The notes: a model not told the origin generated them from the letters alone. A DNA stretch of 8,656 nucleotides from Cyanobacteria bacterium UBA4641 (GCA_002405805.1 DHMN01000032.1:1-8656); one strand, 5' to 3'; positions 1 through 7,108 are shown, numbered from the stretch's first letter. A program made the numbers and translations.

Positions 1-29
1 TCCACACTACATTTTTATAAAATAATGTC

Positions 30-90
30 ATTCTGAAAGGATTAAAAATCTTGCCAACTTGTTTGGTTTAGATTTTATCCTATTCAGAAT
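30..90. repeat. Long imperfect inverted repeat / hairpin
   Basis: The arm at 30-50 pairs with the arm at 71-90. ATTCTGAA (30-37) matches TTCAGAAT (83-90), AGGAT (38-42) matches ATCCT (77-81), and AAAATC (45-50) matches GATTTT (71-76). Only a one-base bulge (82) and a two-base bulge (43-44) interrupt the 19 pairs. CCAA (54-57) and TTGG (63-66) can extend the structure inward around a short loop. No open frame crosses it. It may be a dispersed intergenic palindrome or a structured RNA; the sequence alone does not decide which, and no strand can be assigned. Confidence 0.6.
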
Positions 91-131
91 CTCTAACTGT
101 ACACATTTACCTTAGTATAATTTGTTAAAAT

Positions 132-160
132 AGAGACCCTGAAACTAGTTCAGGGTCTCT
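132..160 (-). terminator. Probable intrinsic terminator of the sdaAB-sdaAA operon
   Basis: A perfect 12-bp inverted repeat: AGAGACCCTGAA (132-143) pairs with TTCAGGGTCTCT (149-160) around a 5-nt loop. Read on the minus strand it lies about 45 bases past the sdaAA stop and is followed by A and then TTTT (127-131), a short U-run. It is the second of two hairpins after the operon and the one more likely to terminate. The weak U-run leaves some doubt, and the same palindrome could instead be a dispersed repeat that doubles as a terminator. Confidence 0.6.
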
Positions 161-170
161 AAATATTGTA

Positions 171-192
171 TGTCGGCATTACTATGCCGACA
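171..192 (-). repeat. Perfect 9-bp hairpin just past the sdaAA stop codon
   Basis: TGTCGGCAT (171-179) pairs perfectly with ATGCCGACA (184-192) around a 4-nt loop. It starts 13 bases beyond the sdaAA stop on the minus strand. No T-run follows in that direction, so it is not a classic terminator by itself. It probably acts with the hairpin at 132-160, as a 3'-end stabiliser or a tandem terminator. Confidence 0.6.
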
Positions 193-205
193 AGTTTATT
201 TCGTT

Positions 206-1081
206 TTACTTTCCAAACACTTTTTCTTGAATTTCCAAAGCCGTCTTTGTTGTTGCAAGTCCGGCTTGAGAACTTTCTTTTAATGTCGGCGACATCAATG
301 CTCCGGTTTGCTCCATTGCATCAATAACTTCATCTAACGGTATTTTTGACTCAACACCTGCCAAAGCAAGCTCTACAGCAGTAATTGAATGAATTGCTAA
401 AAACGGATTACGTTTCACACAAGGAACTTCAACCAATCCTGCAACAGGGTCACAAGTAAGTCCTAACAAGTTTTTCATGGCTAAAGCTGCGGCATTTAAT
501 ATTTGCGGCACACTTCCACCTCTAATTTGACAAATTGCAGCAGCACTCATCGCAGAAGCTACACCACATTCTGCCTGACAACCTGCAACAGCACCAGCTA
601 AAGCTACTTTTGCTGAAATTATTCGACCGATTTCACCTGCTGTTATAAGTGCATTAAGCTGTTCTCTTTCAGAATAGTTATAATCCTCGCTTACTGCAAC
701 AAGAGTCGATGGCAAAATTCCGCAAGAACCTGCTGTTGGACAAGCTACAATTTTACCCATTCGTATGTTTTCTTCACTGGTTGCAAGTGCGTATTCTAAG
801 ATTTTTTCAAAAGTTTGCCCAAACATAGAACCTTCATTTTTGAACTTTACTTGCAATCTGTGGCAATCTTGTCCACACATCTCGCTCATAGAAAGTTCTT
901 TGCTCTTCATTCCTGTTTGGATAGCCTCTTTCATCGCATATAGACTTCTGTTAGAAAAAGCCCTGACCTGTTCTACCGAAATATCAGCCTCTTGCGCCAT
1001 ATTTTCTTGTGCAATTTCATAAATCTGTTTGTTTTTAGAAATACATTCGTTGTGTAATTGTTCAAATGTGTTTATGTCCAT
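206..1081 (-). CDS. sdaAA: L-serine dehydratase, iron-sulfur-dependent, alpha subunit
   Basis: This is the catalytic subunit of the [4Fe-4S] L-serine dehydratase (L-serine to pyruvate plus ammonia, cytoplasmic). At 291 aa it has the usual length for the split, Bacillus/Clostridium-type alpha subunit. The cluster-ligand cysteines appear to be C168 (in AGCQAECG), C210 (TCDPVAG) and C221 (VPCVKRNP); their 42- and 11-residue spacings match the three ligands known in the Legionella single-chain enzyme as I recall it. The conserved CPTAGSCG stretch is at 114-121. There is no C-terminal tail cysteine of the kind found in single-chain enzymes. The ATG lies two bases after the sdaAB stop with no good Shine-Dalgarno, which suggests translational coupling to sdaAB. 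It is the last gene of the minus-strand operon. The enzyme should be oxygen-sensitive, which fits an anaerobe. Identification is firm. Confidence 0.96.
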   Translation of the reverse strand: MDINTFEQLHNECISKNKQIYEIAQENMAQEADISVEQVRAFSNRSLYAMKEAIQTGMKSKELSMSEMCGQDCHRLQVKFKNEGSMFGQTFEKILEYALATSEENIRMGKIVACPTAGSCGILPSTLVAVSEDYNYSEREQLNALITAGEIGRIISAKVALAGAVAGCQAECGVASAMSAAAICQIRGGSVPQILNAAALAMKNLLGLTCDPVAGLVEVPCVKRNPFLAIHSITAVELALAGVESKIPLDEVIDAMEQTGALMSPTLKESSQAGLATTKTALEIQEKVFGK

Positions 1082-1083
1082 AA

Positions 1084-1752
1084 TTAATTTTCCAATTTTT
1101 CTATATAACTTACAAAGTAAACTTCCGGAATCTCTTCAATAACTTCAACAATATCAGAGGTCAAATGTCCATCAACACTGATTATCATTGATGCCTCTTT
1201 ACCTTTTGCGTTTCTGTCACAATTCAAAGATGCAATGTTTATGTTGTAATATTGAAGAACAGACGAAACTTGAGAAATCATCCCCGGCATGTCCTTATAT
1301 ACGATTAAAACCGTATTATATTTACCTGTTAATTTCACTTTGAAATCATTTATTTGCCTAATCGCAATTTCACCTGCTCCGACAGAATCTCCTGCAATAA
1401 ACATTTTGTTCTCACCTTCAAACACCATATCAACAGCATTTGGGTGGCGTTTAAAATTATCTGCGTATTCAAATGTGTACTCAATTTGTTTAGCTAAATC
1501 AGAGTCAAAAATGTCCTTAATTCTTCTATCTTCAACACTTAACCCAAGCACTCCTGCAAGCAAACCTTTTTCGGTACCGTGGCCTTTGCCTGTATGTGCA
1601 TAAGAATTGTAAAGTTTAAAAGAGACCTTACGCGGAGAATTTTTATAAATATTTCGCGCCAACAGTCCGAGTCTGACAGCGCCTGCTGTATGAGAACTTG
1701 ATGGACCAATCATAACCGGTGAAATTATATCAAATAGTGTGGATTTCTTCAT
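1084..1752 (-). CDS. sdaAB: L-serine dehydratase, iron-sulfur-dependent, beta subunit
   Basis: This is the partner of SdaAA in the two-subunit serine dehydratase. The 222 aa begin with the beta-subunit domain, with the hallmark IGPSSSHTAGAVRLG at 15-29, a GKGHGTEKGLLAG segment at 55-67 and a DSVGAGEI segment near 122. A C-terminal ACT domain follows at about 146-220 (VYKDMPGMISQVSSVL, then NIASLNCDR). In this family the ACT domain is thought to sense serine or help assembly; that role is inferred here. The ATG directly abuts the stop codon of the preceding small gene, and its AAAGGA ribosome site (1759-1764) lies inside the last codons of that gene. The two are therefore likely to be translated together. 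Length and motifs are normal. Confidence 0.96.
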   Translation of the reverse strand: MKKSTLFDIISPVMIGPSSSHTAGAVRLGLLARNIYKNSPRKVSFKLYNSYAHTGKGHGTEKGLLAGVLGLSVEDRRIKDIFDSDLAKQIEYTFEYADNFKRHPNAVDMVFEGENKMFIAGDSVGAGEIAIRQINDFKVKLTGKYNTVLIVYKDMPGMISQVSSVLQYYNINIASLNCDRNAKGKEASMIISVDGHLTSDIVEVIEEIPEVYFVSYIEKLEN

Positions 1753-1974
1753 TTAGTATCCTTTATTTAAGTTATCTTCTATATTTTTCTTTAAAACTTT
1801 TGTGTTTTCAATATCTTGAATTTTATCTTCAACCATTTCTTGTTGATTATTCAATTTTGAATTATCATCAAACGGATTTGAGCGTCCATATTTAGAATGG
1901 AAACATGTGAAATATAGTGCTGTAATAACAACAATTACCAACAATATTTCAACCATACCAACTGCTTTTTTCAT
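1753..1974 (-). CDS. Small single-pass membrane protein with prepilin-like N-terminus
   Basis: A 73-aa protein. It has two lysines at the start, then G6-M7-V8-E9 leading straight into a hydrophobic helix (about 10-25, ILLVIVVITALYF). A hydrophilic, Asn/Glu/Lys-rich tail follows (26-73) that is probably helical or coiled. The start resembles a type IV prepilin leader (short basic leader, Gly at -1, Met at +1, glutamate near the helix start), but the glutamate is at +3 rather than the usual +5. Cleavage by a prepilin peptidase is therefore uncertain. A plain N-terminal membrane anchor is the simpler reading. AGGGA lies 6 bases before the ATG. The stop codon is directly followed by the sdaAB start. 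No family recognised. Confidence 0.72.
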   Translation of the reverse strand: MKKAVGMVEILLVIVVITALYFTCFHSKYGRSNPFDDNSKLNNQQEMVEDKIQDIENTKVLKKNIEDNLNKGY

Positions 1975-1983
1975 AAAAATTCC

Positions 1984-2292
1984 CTATTTTAACCTGTTTT
2001 TTGAAATAAACATCAAAATTGCCTCATCCTTATCAGATGGAGCTTTTAGCGAATCTCGATTCAATTTGTAATCTTTCATCTGAGAGCGCACAAAACATCT
2101 GTTGTATACAGACAATCCGACTGTTAAAACAACTGAAGTAATAACAATTGCACAAAGAACAGTCGAGTATTTTATAATACCTGCCTTGAGCATCGCTCTA
2201 TTTACATCAACTGCGAAAGCAAAGTTAGCAGTGCATAAAAACACTGCTAAAATTGCCATTGATATTTTGTTTAACAAATTATTCTTCAACAT
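1984..2292 (-). CDS. Small exported or membrane protein, unknown function
   Basis: A 102-aa protein. Residues 1-27 look like a Sec signal peptide: a basic start (K3, K9), a hydrophobic core at 12-20 and an AFA cleavage-type motif before V28. A second hydrophobic segment at 43-63 (VLCAIVITSVVLTVGLSVY) is followed by a basic, charged tail (64-102). If the signal is cleaved, the mature protein would have a short outside segment, one membrane helix and a cytoplasmic tail, in agreement with the positive-inside rule. The start overlaps the last 14 bases of the RNase E/G gene in another frame. The ribosome site (GAAGAAA) is weak, so expression is probably coupled to rng. M12 is an alternative start but would lose the basic n-region. 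No homologue recognised. Confidence 0.68.
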   Translation of the reverse strand: MLKNNLLNKISMAILAVFLCTANFAFAVDVNRAMLKAGIIKYSTVLCAIVITSVVLTVGLSVYNRCFVRSQMKDYKLNRDSLKAPSDKDEAILMFISKNRLK

Positions 2293-4201
2293 TTTCTTCT
2301 GATTTCTTAGTTTTTCTTGAAGTTTTTGCTTTTGAAGAACCTCTGTTTGGTCTTCTTGCGCGTTTTTTAGGTTCTTCTGGTGTTGATTCTACAGGAGTTT
2401 CTGCAACAGGTTCAGGCGGTTGAACTTCTTTTTCTTGAACTTCTGCAACTGCTGCCCCCTCTTCTTTTGGAGTTTCAACCTCAGCAGCTTTTTTAGATGC
2501 AGCTTTTCTCTTGCGAGATTTACCTTTTATTTTAGGTTCAACTACAGGTTCTTCTGTTTTCACTTCTTCAACTGCAGGAGCGTTTTCAACAACTTTCGGT
2601 TCTTCAACTTTTGGTTGTTCTGCCTTAACTTCTTCTATTTGAGTTTCGACAGCAGGTTCAGCTGAGATTTCAGGAGTTACAACCTTTTGTTCTGATTCCT
2701 GTTGTTTATTTTTATCAAATTTATTTCTTCTGTTTTTACGTTTGTTATTTTCTTTTTTAACAACTTCCTCAGCTACAACCGCAGAAGGTTCTGTTTCAAT
2801 AACTACTTTTGGAGCTTGTTCTTGAACAGGTTCTTGCACTTGTTGCTGTTGGTTATTATTTTTATTGAATTTATTATTGTTGTTATTTTTCTTGTAGTTA
2901 CCTGTCGGCATTTTTAATTTTGCAGCTTTTGCACGGTATTCACCTTCTGCAGTCGGAGTTGCAAAGTTAAATTCAATCATAGAATATCCGCTACCTTGGC
3001 AATGTGGACATTTTTTAGTAAATATTTCGGACAAAGATTGACCTTGACGATGTCTTGTCAATTCAACAAGTCCTAAATCAGACAATTGACCGACTTGTGG
3101 TTTTGCCTTATCAGGTTCAAGTGCAATTTCTAATTCTTCCATCATAGCCAATTTATCAGCACGAGACATCATATCAATAAAGTCAACGATAACCATACCG
3201 CCAATGTTACGTAATCTCAATTGACGAGCAATTTCATGGACAGCCTCAATATTTGTTTTCAAAATTGTTTCATCTTGAGTTGCAGAACTGATAAATTTAC
3301 CACTGTTTACATCAATTACAGTCAAAGCCTCTGTTTGTTGTATAAACAAATATCCGCCTGATGGCATATTAACTTTTACATTTAGCGCGGCTTTAATTTC
3401 TTTGTGAATATCCATAGCAATCAATAGAGGTTCAGTACCCTTATACAAAGTTACTTGAACATTTTTTGAAATATGCCAATTTTGCAAAATCGTTTGAACA
3501 CGATTCAACGCAAACGGAGTATCTACGATAATTTCTTTTACATCGTCTGTACAAGCCTCTCTGATAACTCTATACAATAAATCTTGGTCTCTATAAATCA
3601 AGTTTGGAGGAGTTAAAGACTCAGCTGAAGTGATAATGTTGTTCCATTTTTCCAAAAGGATTTCTAAATCTTCTTGGATATCGGCTTCTGATTGACCTTC
3701 AGCCTCAGTTCTGATAATTACACCAACACCGACAGGCTTAATCAAATTAACTATAGCCTTTAATCTTGCACGTTCTTTTGAATTTTCAATCTTTTTACTT
3801 ACACTTACCCCAGGTTCACTTGGCATCAATACCAAAAATCTCCCTGGTAAACTGATTTCTGTAGTAACTCTAGGACCTTTGTGTCCTGTAGGTTCTTTCA
3901 CTACTTGAACTACAAGTTTTTGTTTCGGTGAAAGTTTTTCTTTCAATGTACCTTTTCCCATTACATCTTGTGCATGCAAAAAGCCCATTCTATCAGTACC
4001 TACATTTACAAATGCAGCATCTATACTTGGCAAAATATTGTCAACTGTTGCCAAATAAACATCACCCAACAGAACTTCACCTCTATGGATAAAGAAATCT
4101 GTTACTTTTTTGTTTTCAAGTACGGCTGCAATGTTATCACGTTCAGCGATAACAATTTTTTTCTCAACATTTTGGTTGGAATTGTGATTTCTGTCGCTCA
4201 T
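2279..4201 (-). CDS. rng: Ribonuclease E/G family endoribonuclease with long disordered C-terminal tail
   Basis: This single-strand-specific endoribonuclease acts in mRNA decay and rRNA maturation. From the chosen ATG the protein is 640 aa. An S1 RNA-binding domain (about 27-110) contains GDVYLATVDNILPSIDAAFV. A 5'-end sensor segment has R164-T165, and the catalytic core carries the two metal-binding aspartates D297 (VIDVNSG) and D340 (VIVDFID), 43 apart as in E. coli RNase E. A zinc-link C398-P-H-C401 precedes GSG. The preceding TRHRQGQ stretch reads like cyanobacterial RNase E. Residues from about 410 to 640 are low-complexity: an Asn/Gln-rich block, then Glu/Val/Pro-rich repeats mixed with Lys/Arg patches (KNRRNKFDK, KSRKRK, KKRARRPNR). 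This resembles the scaffold tail of RNase E in character. It follows the radical SAM gene by 13 bases. Whether to call it rne or rng is a matter of convention. Confidence 0.94.
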   Translation of the reverse strand: MSDRNHNSNQNVEKKIVIAERDNIAAVLENKKVTDFFIHRGEVLLGDVYLATVDNILPSIDAAFVNVGTDRMGFLHAQDVMGKGTLKEKLSPKQKLVVQVVKEPTGHKGPRVTTEISLPGRFLVLMPSEPGVSVSKKIENSKERARLKAIVNLIKPVGVGVIIRTEAEGQSEADIQEDLEILLEKWNNIITSAESLTPPNLIYRDQDLLYRVIREACTDDVKEIIVDTPFALNRVQTILQNWHISKNVQVTLYKGTEPLLIAMDIHKEIKAALNVKVNMPSGGYLFIQQTEALTVIDVNSGKFISSATQDETILKTNIEAVHEIARQLRLRNIGGMVIVDFIDMMSRADKLAMMEELEIALEPDKAKPQVGQLSDLGLVELTRHRQGQSLSEIFTKKCPHCQGSGYSMIEFNFATPTAEGEYRAKAAKLKMPTGNYKKNNNNNKFNKNNNQQQQVQEPVQEQAPKVVIETEPSAVVAEEVVKKENNKRKNRRNKFDKNKQQESEQKVVTPEISAEPAVETQIEEVKAEQPKVEEPKVVENAPAVEEVKTEEPVVEPKIKGKSRKRKAASKKAAEVETPKEEGAAVAEVQEKEVQPPEPVAETPVESTPEEPKKRARRPNRGSSKAKTSRKTKKSEENVEE

Positions 4202-4205
4202 AAAT

Positions 4206-4214
4206 CTTCCTTTT
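4206..4214 (-). promoter_or_regulatory. Ribosome binding site that fixes the RNase E/G start
   Basis: On the minus strand the site reads AAAAGGAAG, with 6 bases between its AAGGA core and the ATG at 4201. It lies between the radical SAM stop (4215-4217) and that ATG. An in-frame ATG eight codons upstream (4225) has no comparable site and overlaps the end of the radical SAM gene, so 4201 is preferred. Confidence 0.75.
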
Positions 4215-6740
4215 CTATAACTCATGCAAAGACTCGGTTAAGAATTTTACACGCGTGATGTCAAAAATAACGTCAGGTGCTATTACATTCATTAGCACAT
4301 CTGCCCTGAGTGGCGGAATTTCTGACCCTTGACCGGTCTTTAATACTATGAACAGACTTTCTTCTTCAAATCGATGTGAACCGATTGATTTTTTGATGTC
4401 TGTTTTTTGAACTAAACCTTTTTTGTTTTTCTTCTCGACTAAAATTTCGTCAGAAGCCAAAACTCTTTCTGTATTATACACAAAATTGTCAAAGCCGTAA
4501 AGTGCTTTGTTAAATATCTTAATTTCATATTCTGCCCAACAAGCCGTATGGTCAATAGATGGAGCGGATTTGTCAATTTTATGAACGTCAAGAATTTGTG
4601 ATTCTTTTGGCAAAACTTTTGACAATTCATCTTTCACATAATCCGCTGTTACATCTTCCCACAATTCAATATCAACCAATTCGGTTTTACTTTCGCAAAA
4701 TAATGGAAGAGCAATCCCCATAGATATTTTCATAGTCGGATTAAAACCGTAAGAAAACGCCACTTTAAGATTGGAGCGCGAAATTGATTTAAAGAATGTA
4801 TTTTGCCAATCTAAATGAGAGAAATATCTCAATGTGCCTGTCTTTGTAAGTTTTATGCGGTAGCGGAAAACTTCTTTTACATTTTTAGGACAAAGTTTAG
4901 GGTCAACATGTTCTTGTTTTAAGACAAGTTGAGCCTTATCACTTGCCTTAAACGGCGCATCCATAACCTTTTTTACTCCAAGATTTGGACAAACTCCGCA
5001 ACCGACACAATGGTGTTGACAAGTCGGAACAATATGCACAGAATTTGCATTAACTTCAAAGGCTTTTTTATATTCAGCTTTGAACCAATCTTTTGAAACT
5101 CCGATGTCAACAAAATCCCAAGGTAACGGTTTATCTAAATCATATTGAGTTTGTGCCAATTTTTTCAAATCAATGCCGAGTTCTTCCGCAGTTTCAAACC
5201 AAACATTTTTATCAAAATATTCGCCCCAAGCATCCAAGTAGCAACCTTTTTTATAAAGAGCCTCAATATATTTTGACATAGATTCATCCCCACGAGTCAA
5301 TACAGCTTCTAGGATAGAAACAAATTTTTCGTGATAATTAACCTTTACCCCTTTGATGTGTTTAACTTGTTCCATCAAATAGTGAATGTGTTCGGTGACT
5401 TCGTCCAAATCCATCTGTGGACACCATTGGAACGGTGTGAACGGTTTTGGAACAAAAATAGATAATGTGCAAGTCAAATCAAGTGAGTGTTTCAAATTCT
5501 TTTCTTTTTTGATTAGACGAGAACGATATCTGATACGTCTGAATAACTCTGCCATTTCTTCCATATCTTCAATCGTTTCTGTTGGAAGTCCGCAAATAAA
5601 GTAAAATTTAACTCTTGACCAGCCGTTTTCATAAAGCGTTAAAACAGCATTCATAATTTGTTCTTCCGTGATATTTTTCTTGATAACATCGCGAAGTCTT
5701 TGGCTACCAGCCTCAGGTGCAAGGGTCATTGTTGATTTTCTAACACTTTGAACTAAATTTGCAAGCTCTAAGTTAAATCCGTCGATACGTTGACTTGGCA
5801 AAGATACGGAGATTTTTCTGTCATTAAAATCAACTGCCAATTCTTTTATAACTTCATTAATATTAGCGTAATCATTTGAAGACAGCGATAATAAAGAATA
5901 TTCGTCATATCCGGTATTTTTAACGAGTTCCTTTGTAATATCAATAATATCTTTTGCGCTGCGCTCTCTGATAGGCAAAGTTACATGCCCCGGTTGGCAA
6001 AAACGACACATTCTGCCGCAACCTCTTCTTATCTCAACAACTGCCCTATCTTGAATTGATGAAGAATAAGGTATCGGATAAGATGTAAGTGCGGTATCAG
6101 GAGTCAGTTGGGCAACACGTTTTTTTACGGTTGTACTGTATTTTTTAGACCATCTGCCGGAGTTTTCACCCTCACAAAGTGCTTTTATTCTATCTTCTCT
6201 TGGCAACCCTTTTGTTTGCTCTAAAATTCTGCAAACTTCAACAATAGAATCTTCACCGTCACCAACTAAAAATACGTCAATAAAATCACTCATAGGAAGA
6301 GGATTGAATGTACAAGGACCTCCGCCAAAGATTATAGGGTCATCATCTGTTCTATCTTCGTTTCGATAAGGTATTCCTGACATTTCAAGCATTTTTAAAA
6401 TCGTCGGATATGCCATTTCATATTGGAGTGAAAAACCTACACCGTCAAACTCTTTCATTGGGCGTTTAGACTCAACACCATAAAGTGTTTCAGGCTTAAA
6501 ATCAGCTTCAGGTGCATAAGTTCTGTCACACATAAATTCAGGAACACGATTTATAAATTCATACAAAACCCTGACACCCAAATTTGAAATCCCAATTTCA
6601 TATTTATCAGGAAATGCCATTAAAAATCTTACTTTTGCATTATCAAAATCTTTGTTATGGGATAAATACTCGCCCCCAACGTATTGGTAAGGCTTGGTAC
6701 AATTGAATAAACTTTCGTGATACTTATTAAAAAAACACAT
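4215..6740 (-). CDS. B12-binding-type radical SAM protein fused to DUF2344 domain (TIGR03960 + TIGR03936)
   Basis: An 841-aa fusion. Residues 17-60 match the start of the TIGR03960 family (YVGGEY, FLMAFPDKYEIGISNLG). A Rossmann-like, nominally B12-binding region follows to about 200 (FGGGPCTFNP at 138-147, VGDGED at 159-164); it lacks the DxHxxG cobalamin-ligand motif. The radical SAM core carries the cluster motif C241-x3-C245-x2-C248. Near 574-584 is a second cysteine set, C574-x3-C578-x2-C581-x2-C584, that could hold another metal or Fe-S cluster. Residues from about 625 to 841 form the DUF2344 (radical SAM-linked) domain, with YFSHLD at 639-644 and SYGFNPTMKIS at 663-673. In many Firmicutes these are two adjacent genes upstream of rng; fused forms occur in cyanobacteria. 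The reaction is unknown; a role in RNA or ribosome modification is only guilt by association with rng. The ribosome site is weak, and the gene starts 14 bases after the 115-aa gene. Confidence 0.92.
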   Translation of the reverse strand: MCFFNKYHESLFNCTKPYQYVGGEYLSHNKDFDNAKVRFLMAFPDKYEIGISNLGVRVLYEFINRVPEFMCDRTYAPEADFKPETLYGVESKRPMKEFDGVGFSLQYEMAYPTILKMLEMSGIPYRNEDRTDDDPIIFGGGPCTFNPLPMSDFIDVFLVGDGEDSIVEVCRILEQTKGLPREDRIKALCEGENSGRWSKKYSTTVKKRVAQLTPDTALTSYPIPYSSSIQDRAVVEIRRGCGRMCRFCQPGHVTLPIRERSAKDIIDITKELVKNTGYDEYSLLSLSSNDYANINEVIKELAVDFNDRKISVSLPSQRIDGFNLELANLVQSVRKSTMTLAPEAGSQRLRDVIKKNITEEQIMNAVLTLYENGWSRVKFYFICGLPTETIEDMEEMAELFRRIRYRSRLIKKEKNLKHSLDLTCTLSIFVPKPFTPFQWCPQMDLDEVTEHIHYLMEQVKHIKGVKVNYHEKFVSILEAVLTRGDESMSKYIEALYKKGCYLDAWGEYFDKNVWFETAEELGIDLKKLAQTQYDLDKPLPWDFVDIGVSKDWFKAEYKKAFEVNANSVHIVPTCQHHCVGCGVCPNLGVKKVMDAPFKASDKAQLVLKQEHVDPKLCPKNVKEVFRYRIKLTKTGTLRYFSHLDWQNTFFKSISRSNLKVAFSYGFNPTMKISMGIALPLFCESKTELVDIELWEDVTADYVKDELSKVLPKESQILDVHKIDKSAPSIDHTACWAEYEIKIFNKALYGFDNFVYNTERVLASDEILVEKKNKKGLVQKTDIKKSIGSHRFEEESLFIVLKTGQGSEIPPLRADVLMNVIAPDVIFDITRVKFLTESLHEL

Positions 6741-6754
6741 TTTCTCAATTCTCT

Positions 6755-7102
6755 TTATGCTAAATCATCAGGAAAATATTTGTCAATTTCAATAATTGTC
6801 CCATCTAAGGTATTTTCCTCAAAGGATTTCATAAACTTAAACAAATCCGAATTTGGAACATCGTAACTGTATAGAACGGTTTCACCGTCGATTTCTCTCA
6901 TTACAGAGACCATATAGTGGCACTTTGATGAATAATTTAACAAATTTTCCTTATTAAACTTTATTTCGTTTGCATCTTTTTTGAGTTTGACATAATTAAA
7001 ACCGGCATAGAACTTTACACGCTCTTGCACATCAGGAGGTAAACAGTTTTTATTATGGCTTGAAAACAAGTCGATTACTTTTTTATTTATCTCATTTGAC
7101 AC
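6755..7102 (-). CDS. Hypothetical 115-aa soluble protein with GTG start
   Basis: No family recognised. The start codon is GTG, preceded 6 bases upstream by a full AGGAGGG ribosome site, which makes the start secure. The protein has no signal peptide or membrane segment. The N-terminal third is lysine-rich and contains two isolated cysteines (C20, C61). A beta-like segment (YMVSVMREIDGETVLYSYDV, 63-82) precedes an amphipathic helix (about 85-95) and an acidic end (IIEIDKYFPDDLA). This looks like a small alpha/beta domain, but no motif identifies it. It ends 14 bases before the radical SAM gene and is very likely co-transcribed with it. Confidence 0.75.
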   Translation of the reverse strand: MSNEINKKVIDLFSSHNKNCLPPDVQERVKFYAGFNYVKLKKDANEIKFNKENLLNYSSKCHYMVSVMREIDGETVLYSYDVPNSDLFKFMKSFEENTLDGTIIEIDKYFPDDLA

Positions 7103-7108
7103 AAAAAT

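Noticed and set aside
30..192. Possible CRISPR array from several palindromes close together
   Set aside because: The three hairpins differ in sequence and length and have no regular spacers.
765..1603. Plus-strand open frames opposite sdaAA and sdaAB
   Set aside because: They are antisense to two firmly identified genes and have no recognisable product.
2840..2900. Possible tandem DNA repeat in the AT-rich stretch encoding Asn/Gln runs
   Set aside because: The DNA is irregular; it reads as an Asn/Gln-rich protein segment with mixed codons, and the frame is intact.
2420..2917. Plus-strand open frames rich in Phe and Asn opposite the RNase E/G tail
   Set aside because: They are the mirror of Glu/Lys/Asn-rich codons in the disordered tail, have no ribosome site and show no domain. 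The minus-strand gene explains the sequence.
4202..4225. Eight-codon N-terminal extension of RNase E/G from an upstream ATG
   Set aside because: The downstream ATG at 4201 has a well-placed AAGGA site in the gap; the upstream one lacks it and overlaps the radical SAM gene.
3968..5604. Open frames of 60-100 codons overlapping rng and the radical SAM gene in other frames
   Set aside because: All lie inside conserved coding sequence of the minus strand, so they are chance frames.
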